Assembly (NCBI GenBank): GCA_965153355.1
Contig: OZ231126.1
Coordinates: 97,030,001-97,094,000 of the forward strand
DNA from: Flaccisagitta enflata
Taxonomy: Eukaryota; Chaetognatha; Sagittoidea; Aphragmophora
Length of the DNA: 64,000 bases
Reading direction: 5' to 3'
Each line of letters opens with the position of its first letter. The first letter of the stretch is position 1. Position numbers and translations under genes: made by a program. This document shows positions 35,395 to 45,893 of this stretch, piece after piece. Under the pieces are notes generated by a model, which saw only the letters and a list, made by a program, of their open reading frames with translations, was not told where the DNA came from and made no database searches.

Positions 35395-36605
35395 TAGTGT
35401 TCGCACGAGCAGGCAATTTGCTAGCAGAGCTGCTAGCAGTAATTTGAAACTGCTCTGCTAGCAGAAAATTTTCAGCTGCTAGCAGTAAGTAGCAGTAAAA
35501 ATTCTAATACTTTGATACTTTTCTGTCCATTTCCCGGTAAAAATCCAAGTCAAATATCTACAAAGATTTCTTTTTTTTTTTCTTATTTGAATGATAAAAA
35601 AAATCTTCAGAAAATGATAATTTTATACCCATATATGTAAAGGCTGTTCATGACAATTACCTTGAACTGATGGGATACAACCAATATCAAAAAGATATGC
35701 TAAATTGGAAATATCTATTGGACTCAAGATTACACAAAAATACCTATTCAGCTTGACCAACAACATTTCTGGGAGAGGAGGAATGTGCATCTAGTGCAGC
35801 TGGGATGCTTATTGCAATGATTGCTGATAAAGTAACTCATACAATATGCCATCTAAAAGTCATGGCTTTCTACATCATTATTCATTGAAAACCAAGTGAT
35901 TGTAGTGAAAGTTGGATAACATTACCAAAACTACCAAATAAAAAGACCTTATTCTGGACCCTTTACTAAGTTCTAACCTTTCTCAGAAAATACTCCCACT
36001 GCAGATATTATCATGAGAAATCAAAAAGTAATGTTTCGTTTTGAAAGGGGTAACTAATTCCTGTCTATTTCTGAGATATGCAGAACACAAGAAAATGCCT
36101 GCTAAATATGGTGGCCCGATAAAGACCATATCCATCTGTTCAACTTTTCATGCTCCTCATATACTAATGATGGCAAGATACTGAAACTTTCTACTTCCTG
36201 AAACATCCATCTCCATATTCAATTTTTTTTCTCGCATACACAGGACTCATTGTCTGTTGGTCAGTCGCTTGGTCTGTCAGTTTGTATCACTGTTGAATTG
36301 TTTTTTTATTTTATCTGCATTGTAATGACAGTAAACTGTCCCTGCCCAGCCACTCAAGTCAATGGTGTCATGTATCTGGTCTTGTTACAGGCCTTGTTGT
36401 TGCCTCATTTGATGCAATGTGTTAAAAGTCCATTACACTTTCTCTTCTTTGGTAGTTATTTTATCATTTTTGGTTGGTAATAAGCCATAACAGTTAGTTT
36501 ATATATACATGTATTACTGCTCTTTACTGCTAGCAGTGCTAGCACAAAAATGTTTTTTCTGCTTTCTGCTAGCAGAAAAAAAATCCACTGCTTTTGCGAA
36601 CACTA
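35395..36605. mobile_element. non-autonomous hAT-type element, 1.2 kb
   Basis: Ends TAGTGTTCGCACGAGCAG and CTGCTTTTGCGAACACTA are flanked by the 8-bp duplication CTTCTTCT (35387-35394 and 36606-36613). CTGCTAGCAG palindromes cluster at both ends (35420-35485 and 36525-36575), as expected for subterminal transposase-binding repeats. The interior (35650-36250) is AT-rich without a long open frame. A worn family A fragment lies near 36240-36390. Confidence 0.9.
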
Positions 36606-36909
36606 CTTCTTCTTTTGCCCACTTTGCTCCCCTACATCCCTCTTTATTTACCTAAAACTAACAAAAACTTTAAAACCTTTTAATTTAGATTTCTTCATAA
36701 ATTGTCCATCAGATTGCTACCATGCAAGCACATGTAGTGCGTGTTGGTCGGTTTTTCTCTCTCTCTCTTGCTATTTTAACTAAGAAAAGTGTATTAACCT
36801 TTACACTTTGAAGATAGATGGGAGTAGGTGATCTGTCAATTACAATCACTAATCTCACTCAGGTTTTAAATGTCCATCAATCAGTCTGTCTGTCTTTCTG
36901 TCTGTTTTA

Positions 36910-37320
36910 CCACGCGGATCAAAAAAAAAGACGCACTTTTAAATGGTTGATTAAGCTAATAAATCTTCAAAAAACTACATTAAATCTTATGTCATTTTGA
37001 AGCCCTTTGAAAGTATTTTTATTAGGCGCCAATCTGGTATTGCTATTTTGTTATTGTTTAGAAATGGCATCAGTTTAAGTAAAAACATTGCCTATTTCAG
37101 TTTTGCAATCCCTATGAAAAAAATGCATTCTAGCAAAATAGTACTTCTCTTTGCAGAGCTTTAGCTCCTAAACCGTTTGAGATACAGATCTGGGATTGAT
37201 CTAGAATGAAAGATTTTTTGAAAATCTTTTGAAATGTCTTTCTTAAGAATAGTTAAAATTATTTCTTATATCTGTTTTATCAATGATTAGATAGGTGCGT
37301 CTTTTTTTTTATCCAAGTGG
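36910..37320. mobile_element. TA-flanked MITE, CCAC-end family
   Basis: Ends CCACGCGGATCAAAAAAAAA... and ...TTTTTTTTATCCAAGTGG, both with GACGCAC/GTGCGTC next inward, flanked by TA. 411 bp. The same family is at 63305-63907 and, with altered ends, at 42146-42532. Confidence 0.85.
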
Positions 37321-37411
37321 TACTATCGTTTTTTCTTTTTGTTTTCATCTTTTGATTAAACTATTCTTTCAGCTTTTCAACTTTTCCTGTTTGTCTTTCC
37401 CTCTGTCTGTT

Positions 37412-37448
<37 letters not shown>

Positions 37449-37500
37449 CTTTTTCTCTTTTTCTCTTTTTTTCTTTTCTTCTTTTTTCTCTTTTTTCTCT

Positions 37501-37667
37501 TTTTAGTTGCGGACACGCAACTCTATAAGAGGCTTTGTCCGTCCGTTGGTCGGTCGGTCGGTCGGTTGGTCGGTTGGTCCGTCACGCTCGAGTTGAAAAG
37601 TGGGAAAACGCGCAATTCCGCCCCTGCCCACCCGTCCGCAACTGGTGGCCGTGTATCCGGCCTTGTT
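37501..37667 (-). mobile_element. family A, GCGGAC subtype, intact
   Basis: On the plus strand: hairpin AGTTGCGGACACGCAACT, CTCTATAAG, GGTCGGTCGGTC core, GTCCGCAACT and GTGTATCCGGCCTTGTT. The pairing sequence and the hairpin end match 10 of 10. Confidence 0.9.
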
Positions 37668-38248
37668 CTCTTTCTTCTTTCCTTCATTGGTGTCCCGACA
37701 ACTTTGGTGTCCCGACAGCAGGGACTTCCATGGAAGTCCCGGAAGTCCCTTCTCCTACGCCGCAGAGGCAAATCATCAATAATCGACTTTCCGAGGACAC
37801 TAAAAGCCAGGACCACGGCACTTGATCTTCCAAATTCATGAAATAAAGCTTGATAGTTCATTTGGGAATGTTTTTGGAGTTATAGCAGCAATTGTTGCAC
37901 TTTATCCTTACTCAATTGATCCATTTCCGCCTAAATGTTGAACATGTGTTAAGGAAGGGACGAGTCTCACACCATCCCCACAATAAGAAATGGTCCGCAG
38001 GTAGACATTGCATCGCATCGAAATTATACAGAGAGAACATCTAATGAATGAAGTTTTTAATGAAGGAATGAAAGAATTGACAAGTGAATGCACTTACGAA
38101 AAGTTAAAAAAATATTGCACTTACCGTATAAGATGTGATTGAATGTGAACAAAAGATAGAAAGAATGAAATGCTTACGAGCAAAGGTGATATAACAGGTA
38201 AGAAGTTGTGACGGGATGGACGTTGTGATCAAGAAATCAATGAAAGAA

Positions 38249-38889
38249 TGGATCGATGACCTATGCTTCCCCATAACACCTGTCCGCATATTATTGTCCC
38301 AAAATCAAATGACTGTCAAATCAAAACGAGGATATTTAGCAACATGCAGTTTTTTGCACCAGTTAGAGCTCGAAAATTTTTTTATTTTGCTCATGAATTT
38401 TGCCTGAATTGCTTCATACAAAATTGAATTAGATCAAAAACAGTAAAAACATTGCCCAAGCAAATCATGGTAAAATTACCAGAAAAACCTAATCAACTTC
38501 AGATTCCTACCAAATCTGTATGAAGAAAGATACTCAGATGCGGATTTCACGGCTAAAAAGCTTTTGAAAAGTTTTACAATTTGCCCATGGATTTTGATGG
38601 ATTTCTTAGAGATGAACCCTTTAAAAATTCAAACCAAAGCTATAGAAAAATTTAAACCTGGGCGTTGCCGGATAGTGGTCAAGGGTTGATTAAGTTGATA
38701 TGAAGCAACCAAAATGGGATTAAATACAGAAAACAATATGGAACATACTAGGAAATACTCATCTGACATCAAATAACAGAGATTTATATTGTTCCTCACC
38801 AGCCGTAGTGAGGCATCTAAAGTTGTGACACTACTGGGACAATAATATGCGGACAGGTGTTATGTGTGCAAGCATAGGTCATCGACCCC
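38249..38889. mobile_element. foldback element
   Basis: ATCGATGACCTATGCTT and CACCTGTCCGCATATTATTG at the left face their complements at 38835-38889. No target duplication is resolved. Confidence 0.65.
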
Positions 38890-38914
38890 TTCGGGGCCGC
38901 TGCCCAACTATCTC

Positions 38915-38985
38915 CAACCCTAACCCTAAACCCACCCCTGGCCCTGATTTAAAAAAACCGCTTAAAAAGTCTTAAAAACAAAAGA
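38915..38985 (+). repeat. element H fragment with CCCTAA units
   Basis: AACCCTAACCCTAAACCCACC, then AAACCGCTTAAAAAGT and AAACAAAAGATCA. It matches the right half of the element H copies. Confidence 0.65.
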
Positions 38986-39659
38986 TCACAGATGATCATA
39001 CAATTGTACCAAAAAATCTGTAAGACACAATGAAAAATATGCAGAAAATAGCAATTACTGTTATGCTTTTTCTTTATAAATTAGCTAATAAATTTCTTAT
39101 TCATAAAAAATTATGTTAAATAAAATATTTTTCATTTTTGTGGCTAATATTTCCAGATTTTTTTGATCAAATTGATATCAACGATTGAGGAATAAAGTTC
39201 TGTAGGGCTTCATAAAAAGGGGGAGTCTTGGGACCCCTATCAAGTTTGGTCTTAAAATATGAGTATTACCTATGGAAACGTTAATCCAGGCTTGCTTGAC
39301 CCAATTTCAGGTGCGTGGTCTAATCTTTCAACAAAAAGTGCCCAAAACAGCTCAAATTAGCTAATTTTAGCTGTTTGTTTGCCCTAATACCCGTCTTGAA
39401 AAGAGCCCTGAAATCATATGTGCACATGTAATTGACCCTGATTGAGCTGTATGTAAAAGATTTTGAGATTCTGAAAATTTCTAGGTACCTTAATTTCAAA
39501 AAAATGTTCATTTCGCGATTTTTTTAAAGAAAAGAAATATTGTTACCCCCCTGAAAATTAACCAATTTAAACTGGAGGTACTTTATATCATGGACTACTT
39601 CTATGTAAAATTTCATCTAAATCGGAGCACATTTAGTACTGAAACTTGTGTTTAAAATG

Positions 39660-39876
39660 AACAAGGCCAAATACATGGCTACCCCAGTCCCATGCGGGTA
39701 GGAAGGGGCCATAATTGAGGTCAGTGGAACATATGGGCAGGAGCAATAGGGCCAAAACGTCCATTAACGCTAAAAAAGTAAAGTGTGACGGACCAACGGA
39801 CGGATCGACGGACCGACTGACCAATGTACAGACCGACAAAGCGGGGTGTAGAGTCGCGTAGCACGCAACTAAAAAA
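39660..39876 (+). mobile_element. family A, GCGTGC subtype
   Basis: ACAAGGCCAAATACATGG start, full GAGGTCA and GGGCAGGAGCA blocks, hairpin AGTCGCGTAGCACGCAACT then AAAAAA. The left pairing sequence has drifted (AGTCCCATGC). Confidence 0.85.
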
Positions 39877-40075
39877 GTTGATAATTTGCATAAAGAATAT
39901 AAAATTATTAATATTTAGCTTATAATAATAGATTTTGCATAATTTTTTTTGTTTTGTAATAAAGAAGTAATATACTTACAAAAACTGATTTAAAAATCAT
40001 CAAAATAGATGTAAAATTTTTTATCTTATTGAAAGCCAAATTCCTCGCGATCTTGCTCCGTGTCATACAGGCCTG

Positions 40076-40313
40076 CTATTTTGTAACCCCCGCCCACCCG
40101 CTATTACTTAAAACATCATGACATGATGGGTAGATTACAACATACATTCGATTTGCGTTGGGAAATTCGTATTCTTCTGCACAAACGTTGGATGCCTGTG
40201 TAAATTGGAATAGGACTGGACTGAGTTTGTAGCTGACGTATTGACCTTCGTACAATTGTTGGCGGATTTTGTCGCGCCACAGATGGCGGTCTTCGCTCAA
40301 TGTTCGCCATCGT
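40076..40313 (-). CDS. F-box protein gene, exon 2
   Basis: This exon carries the second half of an F-box. It follows a pyrimidine-rich acceptor, GATCTCCTCGACAG|, and starts with one base that completes the codon left open by exon 1. The joined codon is AGA, giving the run RRWRTLSEDRHLWRD. The Trp-Arg ... Leu-Trp-Arg spacing is the classic C-terminal half of F-boxes, which bind Skp1 in SCF ubiquitin ligases. About 60 further residues (QQLYEGQYVSYK..., ...ANRMYVVIYPSCHDV) lead to a TAG at 40078-40076. I recognise no substrate-binding domain in them. The true exon may end earlier, for example at A|GTAATA near 40110, with further exons elsewhere. Intron 1 (1.08 kb) holds a minisatellite and a family A copy. 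Confidence 0.75.
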
Positions 40314-40559
40314 CTGTCGAGGAGATCAAGGAGACCACAGATGAGAGATCACAGATGGGAAAGGAAACCTTTATAATCTGAATGAGATAGTTTCATACGA
40401 CCAACAATAGTCGCAAAAGCGTCAGATGGTCAGCGGTACCCGTTGCCCCTATGTGAGTATATGTGGATGTGTGATGGCGAGAGGGGCAGCGGTCCCGAAG
40501 GAGCCGACGACCCCTGCTTAATAAGCTTTGAGGCTTGATTTGATTTGAGCCACAAAGCT

Positions 40560-40980
40560 GTGATATGAGCTTCAAAGCTGTTATTTGAGCCGCAAAGCTG
40601 TGATTTGAGCCTTGAGGCTTGGATTTAAGCCTCTAGGCTGGGATTTATGCCTGGAGGCTGGGATGTTAGCCTTGAGGCTGGGATGTGAGTCTTGAGGCTG
40701 GAATTTGAGTCTTGAGGCTGGGATGTGAGCCTCAAGGCTAGGATAAAAGCCTGGAGCCTGGGATTTGAGCCCCAACGCTGAGATTTGAACCTGAATGATG
40801 GGATTTCAGCTTCAAGGAGGGGATTTGGGCCTTGAGACTAGACTTTGGGCCTTGAGTCTAGGATTTGGGCCTCAAGATTGGGATTTGAGCCTCAGGACTG
40901 GGATTTGAGCCTCAATACTTGGATTTGAGCCTCAAGGCTGAGATTTGGGCTTCGAAGCCAGTAATCAGTGTAGCTGAGAG
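40560..40980. repeat. ~21-bp minisatellite
   Basis: Units like GCCTTGAGGCTGGGATTTGA, about 20 copies. It is preceded by GGGCAGCGGTCCCGAAGGAG, the head sequence found at the other minisatellites of this type. It lies inside the F-box gene intron. Confidence 0.9.
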
Positions 40981-41045
40981 ATAATTAAGTAAATAACTAA
41001 ATAAACAGATAGAAAATTGGATACCATGATAGAAAAAAACAAAGA

Positions 41046-41180
41046 AACAAGGCCGTTTACACGGCAGCGCGGACGGGTAGACAGGAAAGGAAAACCCCCA
41101 AAAAATACTTTGTGAATGACGGACGGACAGACCGACGGACCGAAAAGTGGCTTATAGAATCGCGTGTCCACGACTAAAAA
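41046..41180 (+). mobile_element. family A, GCGGAC subtype
   Basis: ACAAGGCCGTTTACACGG, GCGCGGACGGGT, short GACGG core, CTTATAGAATCGCGTGTCCACGACT then AAAAA. It lies in the F-box gene intron, antisense to the gene. Confidence 0.8.
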
Positions 41181-41268
41181 TGACAGATATCGAGAAAGTA
41201 GGAATAGAAGATAGAAAGAAAGAAATGAAGGAAGAAAGAGTGAAAGAAACAAGTAAGAAAAACGGAAT

Positions 41269-41299
<31 letters not shown>

Positions 41300-41396
41300 C
41301 ACACGCGCGCGCGCAAAAAAAAAAAAGAAAAAAAAAAAGAGACAAGCTATGCTTAAGATTATGATTTTCTCAAACAAACAATCTTTTTTTTCCGAC

Positions 41397-41614
41397 CTGG
41401 ACACTTGCGCAGCGATGCCAAGTGTTGAAGGAGGAAGAAACCCAAAAATTTGCAGAAGCATCAAATCAGGCAACGTGTTGATATTGATTTGTCGATGCGG
41501 TCGGGGTTGCTGCAGCTGCTTCAATGATATCTGAGTGATTCCACGTTGACTGGTCGCGTCCGGCGAAAACCAAGTCGCACACTGTAACTCCGTCGATAGT
41601 TCAATGCATTCCAT
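41397..41614 (-). CDS. F-box protein gene, exon 1
   Basis: Encodes the first half of an F-box: INTLPDLMLLQIFGFLPPST then LGIAAQVS. It breaks at TCCAG|GTCGGA after two bases of the next codon. F-boxes begin with a Leu-Pro ... Leu ... Ile-Phe ... Leu-Pro pattern and continue to a Trp-containing helix; here that helix is supplied in frame by the exon at 40313. The start is chosen at the ATG in ACAATAATGG context (MECIELSTELQ...). The frame stays open upstream to 41656, and an alternative acceptor GTTACAG| at 41581 would make this an internal exon. The donor is weak beyond GT, but the protein continuity across the junction is strong support. The product probably acts as a substrate adaptor in an SCF complex, by family. 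Confidence 0.8.
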
Positions 41615-42145
41615 TATTGTTTTAAATTCTTTTTCGTCATATGTTTTTCTAAACAATTCTTTTTTTTTTTGTAATTGGACCCGATTCAGATTGAGTTGAT
41701 TAATTTATCAACAATAATTGAGTCGCCAGAGTATGGCAAAATCCTTCAATGACTACATGGTAATTTCGAACTGAAAGTGGAAGCGATTCAGAAATGGCCC
41801 AAATGGGAACGCAAAAAGATGCACCCCCTTTAACTAATCTGGAGTAATCAATTTTAGGGCCCTTACCATTTTTTTTGTCAAAAATCATTCTTTCTGTTTT
41901 TTAAAAAAATTCTTTTGAAGGACTTAATTTTCATAATGCAGTGGGATAAATCAATATGCTGAAATTCTTTGAATTTGCTACTGCTAATTTCATTTTTATG
42001 AGAACTGTTTAATGCTTTTTTAGTGAGCTTATTCATAGTTTATGTTCTGATATTTTAGTATATTTTCAAAATTACTATGATTTTCTCAAACAAATAATAG
42101 TTCTTTTATAATTTAGTAACAAAACTACACAGGATTTCGCTGATA

Positions 42146-42532
42146 CTACTCGACTCAATAAAAAAGCCGCACTTTTAAATGACAAATTGTCATAATGAAT
42201 TTCAAAAAAACTAATCAAGATCTTAGACCATTTGAAAGCTCTTGAAAAGATCTTTCATTTGGCGCCAATCTGGTATTGCTATCTTTTCGTTTAAATGGCG
42301 TTAGTTGATGAAACTTTTTCGGTTTGTCCTATGAAAAATTGCATTGGGTAATGGTGGCCTCTTTATGAGCTCTAATCTAAACCGTTGGGAAGGGACCTGA
42401 TCTGGGATTGGTCTAAAATGAAAGAAAATTTAAAAACTTTTAAATGACTTCAGCAGAAAAACTTTCAAATATTTTTTTTTCCTTATTCATCAACTCAAAA
42501 AAGGGTGCGGCTTTTTTTTTTGAGTCGAGTAG
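42146..42532. mobile_element. TA-flanked MITE, CTACTCGACTCAA ends
   Basis: Inverted ends CTACTCGACTCAA/TTGAGTCGAGTAG with TA on both sides (42144-42145, 42533-42534). The next bases inward, AAAAAGCCGCACTTTTAAATG, and an internal GGCGCCAATCTGGTATTGCTA relate it to the 36910 and 63305 elements. About 50 bp of the flank (AGTAACAAAACTACACAGGA) is duplicated on either side, at 42116 and 42550. Confidence 0.85.
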
Positions 42533-42631
42533 TATCTGATATTTCTTAAGTAACAAAACTACACAGGATTTCGCTAATATCTGATATTTCTTTAGGAACA
42601 AAACAAAACAAAAAATCTGAACAGTATCTGG

Positions 42632-44247
42632 GTCCGCGACGGAAGGGGGTTAAAGATCACCAATTCCGTAAGATCGCTATGAAAAGATCGCTAACCTGTA
42701 AGTTCGCCAAAACTATAAGACTTACATTTAGAGCCGCCATACAAAGTTTCATGCAAATCCGTTGAAAAATGACAAAGTTATGCACGTTTTTCACTTTTAG
42801 GCTAGTAGGGTGGTTGGGTGGTAGGCTGGTTTAGATAAATAGTGTGCGTATGTTGAGTTCTTCCATTTAGAGACTCCATACCATGTTTCAACCAATTTGG
42901 TTGAAAAATGTCAAATTTATGTAAGTTTTTACTTTAAGGCCGGTAAGCTGGTTGGGTGGTAGGTTGGTTTGGCCGGTTAGCATGCTCAAACATAAATAAA
43001 TCACATACATGTGTTGAGTCCTTCCATTTAGAGACTCCATACTAAATTTCAACCAAATTGGTTGAAAAAGCCAAAGATATGCACATTTATCACCTTTTGG
43101 TTGGTAGGCTGGTTGGGTGGTAGGCTGGTTTGACAGGATAAATAGTGCGCATATGTTGAGTTCTTCCATTTAGAGACCCCATACCAAGTTTCAACCAAAT
43201 TAGTTGAAAAATGACAAAGTTAAGCAAGTTTTTCACTTTTGTGCCGGTTGGCTGGTTGGGTGGTAGGTCTGTTTGGCCGGTTAGCATGCTCAAATGCATA
43301 TAAATCACATACATTTGTTGAGTCCTTCCATTTAGAGACTCCATACCAAATTTCAACCAAATCGGTTGAAAAACGCCAAAGTTATGCACGTTTTTCACTT
43401 TTAGGCCGGTAGGCTGGTTGGGTGGTAGGCTGGTTTAACAGGATAAATAGTTTGCATATGCTGAGTCCTTCCATTTAGAGACTCCATACCAAGTTTCAAC
43501 CAAATCAGTTGAAAAATGACAAAGTTACGCAAGTTTTTCACTTTAAGGCCGGTTGGCTGGTTGGGTGGTAGGTCGGTTTGGCCGGTTAGCATGCTCAAAT
43601 GCATATAAATCATATACATATGTTGAGGCCTTCCATTTAGAGACTCCATACCAAATTTCAGCCAAATCAGTTGAAAAATGCCAAAGTTATGCACGTTTTT
43701 CACTTTTAGGCCAGTAGGCTGGTTGGGTGGTAGGCTGGTTTAACAGGATAAATAGTTTGCATATGCTGAGTCCTTCCATTTACAGACTCCATACCAAGTT
43801 TCAACCAAATCAGTTGAAAAATGACAAAGTTACGCAAGTTTTTCACTTTTAGGCCGGTTGGCTGGTTGGGTGGTAGGTCGGTTTGGCCGGTTAGCATGCT
43901 CAAATGCATATAAATCATATACATATGTTGAGGCCTTCCATTTAGAGACTCCATACCAAATTTCAGCCAAATCGGTTGAAAAATGCCAAAGTTATGCACG
44001 TTTTTCACTTTTAGGCCAGTAGGCTGGTTGGGCCGGTTGGGTTGGTCGGATCACAAAAATCGGATAGGATGTAAAGCGCCTTACCCTAGCACAACTTCCC
44101 ACCAAATATGAACCAAATCGGTCAAAGCATAAAAAAGTTATCCATTTTTTAAAATCCGGGACGACAACGACGACAACGACGACGACGACGACGACACCCA
44201 CCCGCCTTGAATTATAGTCCGCGTCGGAATGATATTCCGTCGCGGAC
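42632..44247 (+). mobile_element. hairpin-capped element E with ~305-bp tandem repeats
   Basis: The left end has GTCCGCGACGGAA (42632-42644). The right end is ATTATA then the hairpin GTCCGCGTCGGAAT / ATTCCGTCGCGGAC (44217-44247) followed by AAAAA. The left 13-mer is the exact complement of the distal arm and differs from the proximal arm at one base, the same asymmetry as in family A. The body is a tandem array, period ~305 bp made of two ~150-bp halves (landmark TTCCATTTAGAGACTCCATA). A GACGACAACGAC tract precedes the hairpin. Repeated ~100-codon minus-strand frames are array artefacts. Confidence 0.8.
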
Positions 44248-44383
44248 AAAAATGGAAGGTGAAGGAATTTTGAAAAAAGGAAAATGGCCATCTTTATGAT
44301 TTTCGCTCCTTAACATTACTTAATTAGGGTGAAAGGATACTCCAAACCTTTGCTATGTGAAGCATCCAATCCGTGAGTTTTTA

Positions 44384-44500
<117 letters not shown>

Positions 44501-44559
44501 TTCTTAGTGTCATATTGGTGAGATCTTAGACGGAGACTAGACTTCCTATTGTACGTAAA

Positions 44560-44710
44560 ACAAGGCCGGATACACGGCATCCAATTCGGTTAGGAAGGGG
44601 CAGACCAGTGTAAGAACGATACGATACGAAAACCACTTATAATTCAACAATGATATGGACCGACCGAAGGACCAATGAACGGACCGACCGACACAGTAAC
44701 GTTACGACTA
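44560..44710 (+). mobile_element. family A, diverged
   Basis: ACAAGGCCGGATACACGG left end; the right end has decayed to GTAACGTTACGACTAG. Confidence 0.7.
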
Positions 44711-45098
44711 GCTTGATGATTTAACCATTGAGTTTGTAGCAATTTCGACAAAACATTCATCGATCTTACAGAGATTTTTCTTTTCATTTGTTCTTTTTTG
44801 AGCATGTGATTAAATCGTAAATAGTTAAAAGACAAGCGACCAGCGTTCAACCCGGTTGAGGTTCGGAGCAGTTATCAACCCAGATCCTCTCTGATTGGAA
44901 GAAAGTCGATAAAGATTGGTTTTGATTTGTCCTGTGCTTTTGCGTGTCCCACTCATAGTCTTAATTCTATTCATATATCAGAATGTCATAGATTTGTTTG
45001 TGCGGTGATGCCCCGTTTTGAGCAGCGTGAAAACATAGGATGTGTGTGAGTAAAATGAGGTTTTTCGTTATCTCGCGGTCAGTACTTGTTGTCGTAGC

Positions 45099-45099
<1 letters not shown>

Positions 45100-45140
<41 letters not shown>
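45100..45140. repeat. (TTG)n microsatellite
   Basis: About 13 TTG units; impure TTG continues to 45205. Confidence 0.95.
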
Positions 45141-45147
<7 letters not shown>

Positions 45148-45453
45148 TTCGTGGTTGATGAACACGTTCTGATGTTGTTGTTGTCGTTAATGTTGTTTTG
45201 TTGTCGATGTCGTAAACTGCACACTGAAGACTACGCCCACCGTTAGACATATGCATCATATACTGGACAGAAAATTGATTAAAAAAAAATAATTGATTCA
45301 AAGTTTCACCCAAAAATACCGATTAATTTAACATTTGTAGTCGGTAGGTCCGTCGGTCTGTAACATGTTTGTTACCAGCGGTTTTTTTTAACTACTGCCC
45401 CTGCCCAACTGTCCGCGACTGCCCTGCTAAGTATCCAGCCTAGTTTTTAGGGA

Positions 45454-45664
45454 AACAAGGCCGGATACACGGCTACCCCAGTCGCGTGCGGGTGGGCAGG
45501 GGCCATAATTGAGGTCACTCCATCATTTGGGCAGGAGCAGTGAGGCCAAAAACCGCAAAAACCAAAAAAAAGTAAAGTGACGGACCGACGGACGGACGGA
45601 CCGACGGACCGACGGACGGACCGACAAAGCGGGTTGTAGAGTCGCGTAGCACGCGACTAAAAAT
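45454..45664 (+). mobile_element. family A, GCGTGC subtype, best-preserved copy
   Basis: This copy serves as the reference. In order: ACAAGGCCGGATACACGG; CTACCCC; the pairing sequence AGTCGCGTGC; GGGTGGGCAGGGGCC; GAGGTCACT; TTTGGGCAGGAGCAGTGAGG; CCGCAAAAACC; AAGTAAAGTG; a GACGGACC tandem core; GACAAAGCGGG; TGTAGA; a hairpin AGTCGCGTAGCACGCGACT; AAAAAT. The final ten hairpin bases, GCACGCGACT, are the exact complement of the pairing sequence. There is no coding capacity, no tRNA-type A/B box and no simple terminal inverted repeat. The insertion edges fall in A-runs. A non-autonomous Helentron-like class is the closest known architecture, as inference. Confidence 0.92.
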
Positions 45665-45669
45665 TTCTA

Positions 45670-45893
45670 AGACGATACAGATCTTTTGTTTCTTTCGGGT
45701 TTCCCCGCTTGGGCGAAGCTTTAATTCAAGAAGATTCGGGTTGAAATGTATACGACCCAGCCCTCACCTAGCCCTAACGCTAGCCCTAACCCTAACCCTA
45801 AAACCACCCCCGACCCCAACCCTACCCCTAACCCTAAATAAAAAAACCGCTTAAAAAGTAAATAAAACAAAAGACATCACCGACTTCGAAAAC
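45670..45893 (+). repeat. element H with telomere-like tract, copy 2
   Basis: ATCTTTTGTTTCTTTCGGG left, GGCGAAGCTTTAATTCAAGA, CCCTAACCCTAACCCTAAAA tract, AAACCGCTTAAAAAGT, AAAACAAAAGACATC right. It starts only 5 bp beyond the preceding family A copy. Confidence 0.85.

Noticed and set aside
37680-37861. Minus-strand frame with FHEFGRSSAVVLAFSVLGKS
   Set aside because: Part of the underlying sequence (GGCGTAGGAGA, GGGACTTCC, TGTCCGACA) recurs at 35155-35230, so it is probably a dispersed repeat.
42888-44008. Three to four minus-strand frames of about 100 codons with near-identical peptides
   Set aside because: They repeat with the 305-bp tandem array, have no splice or start support and end at arbitrary points in the unit.
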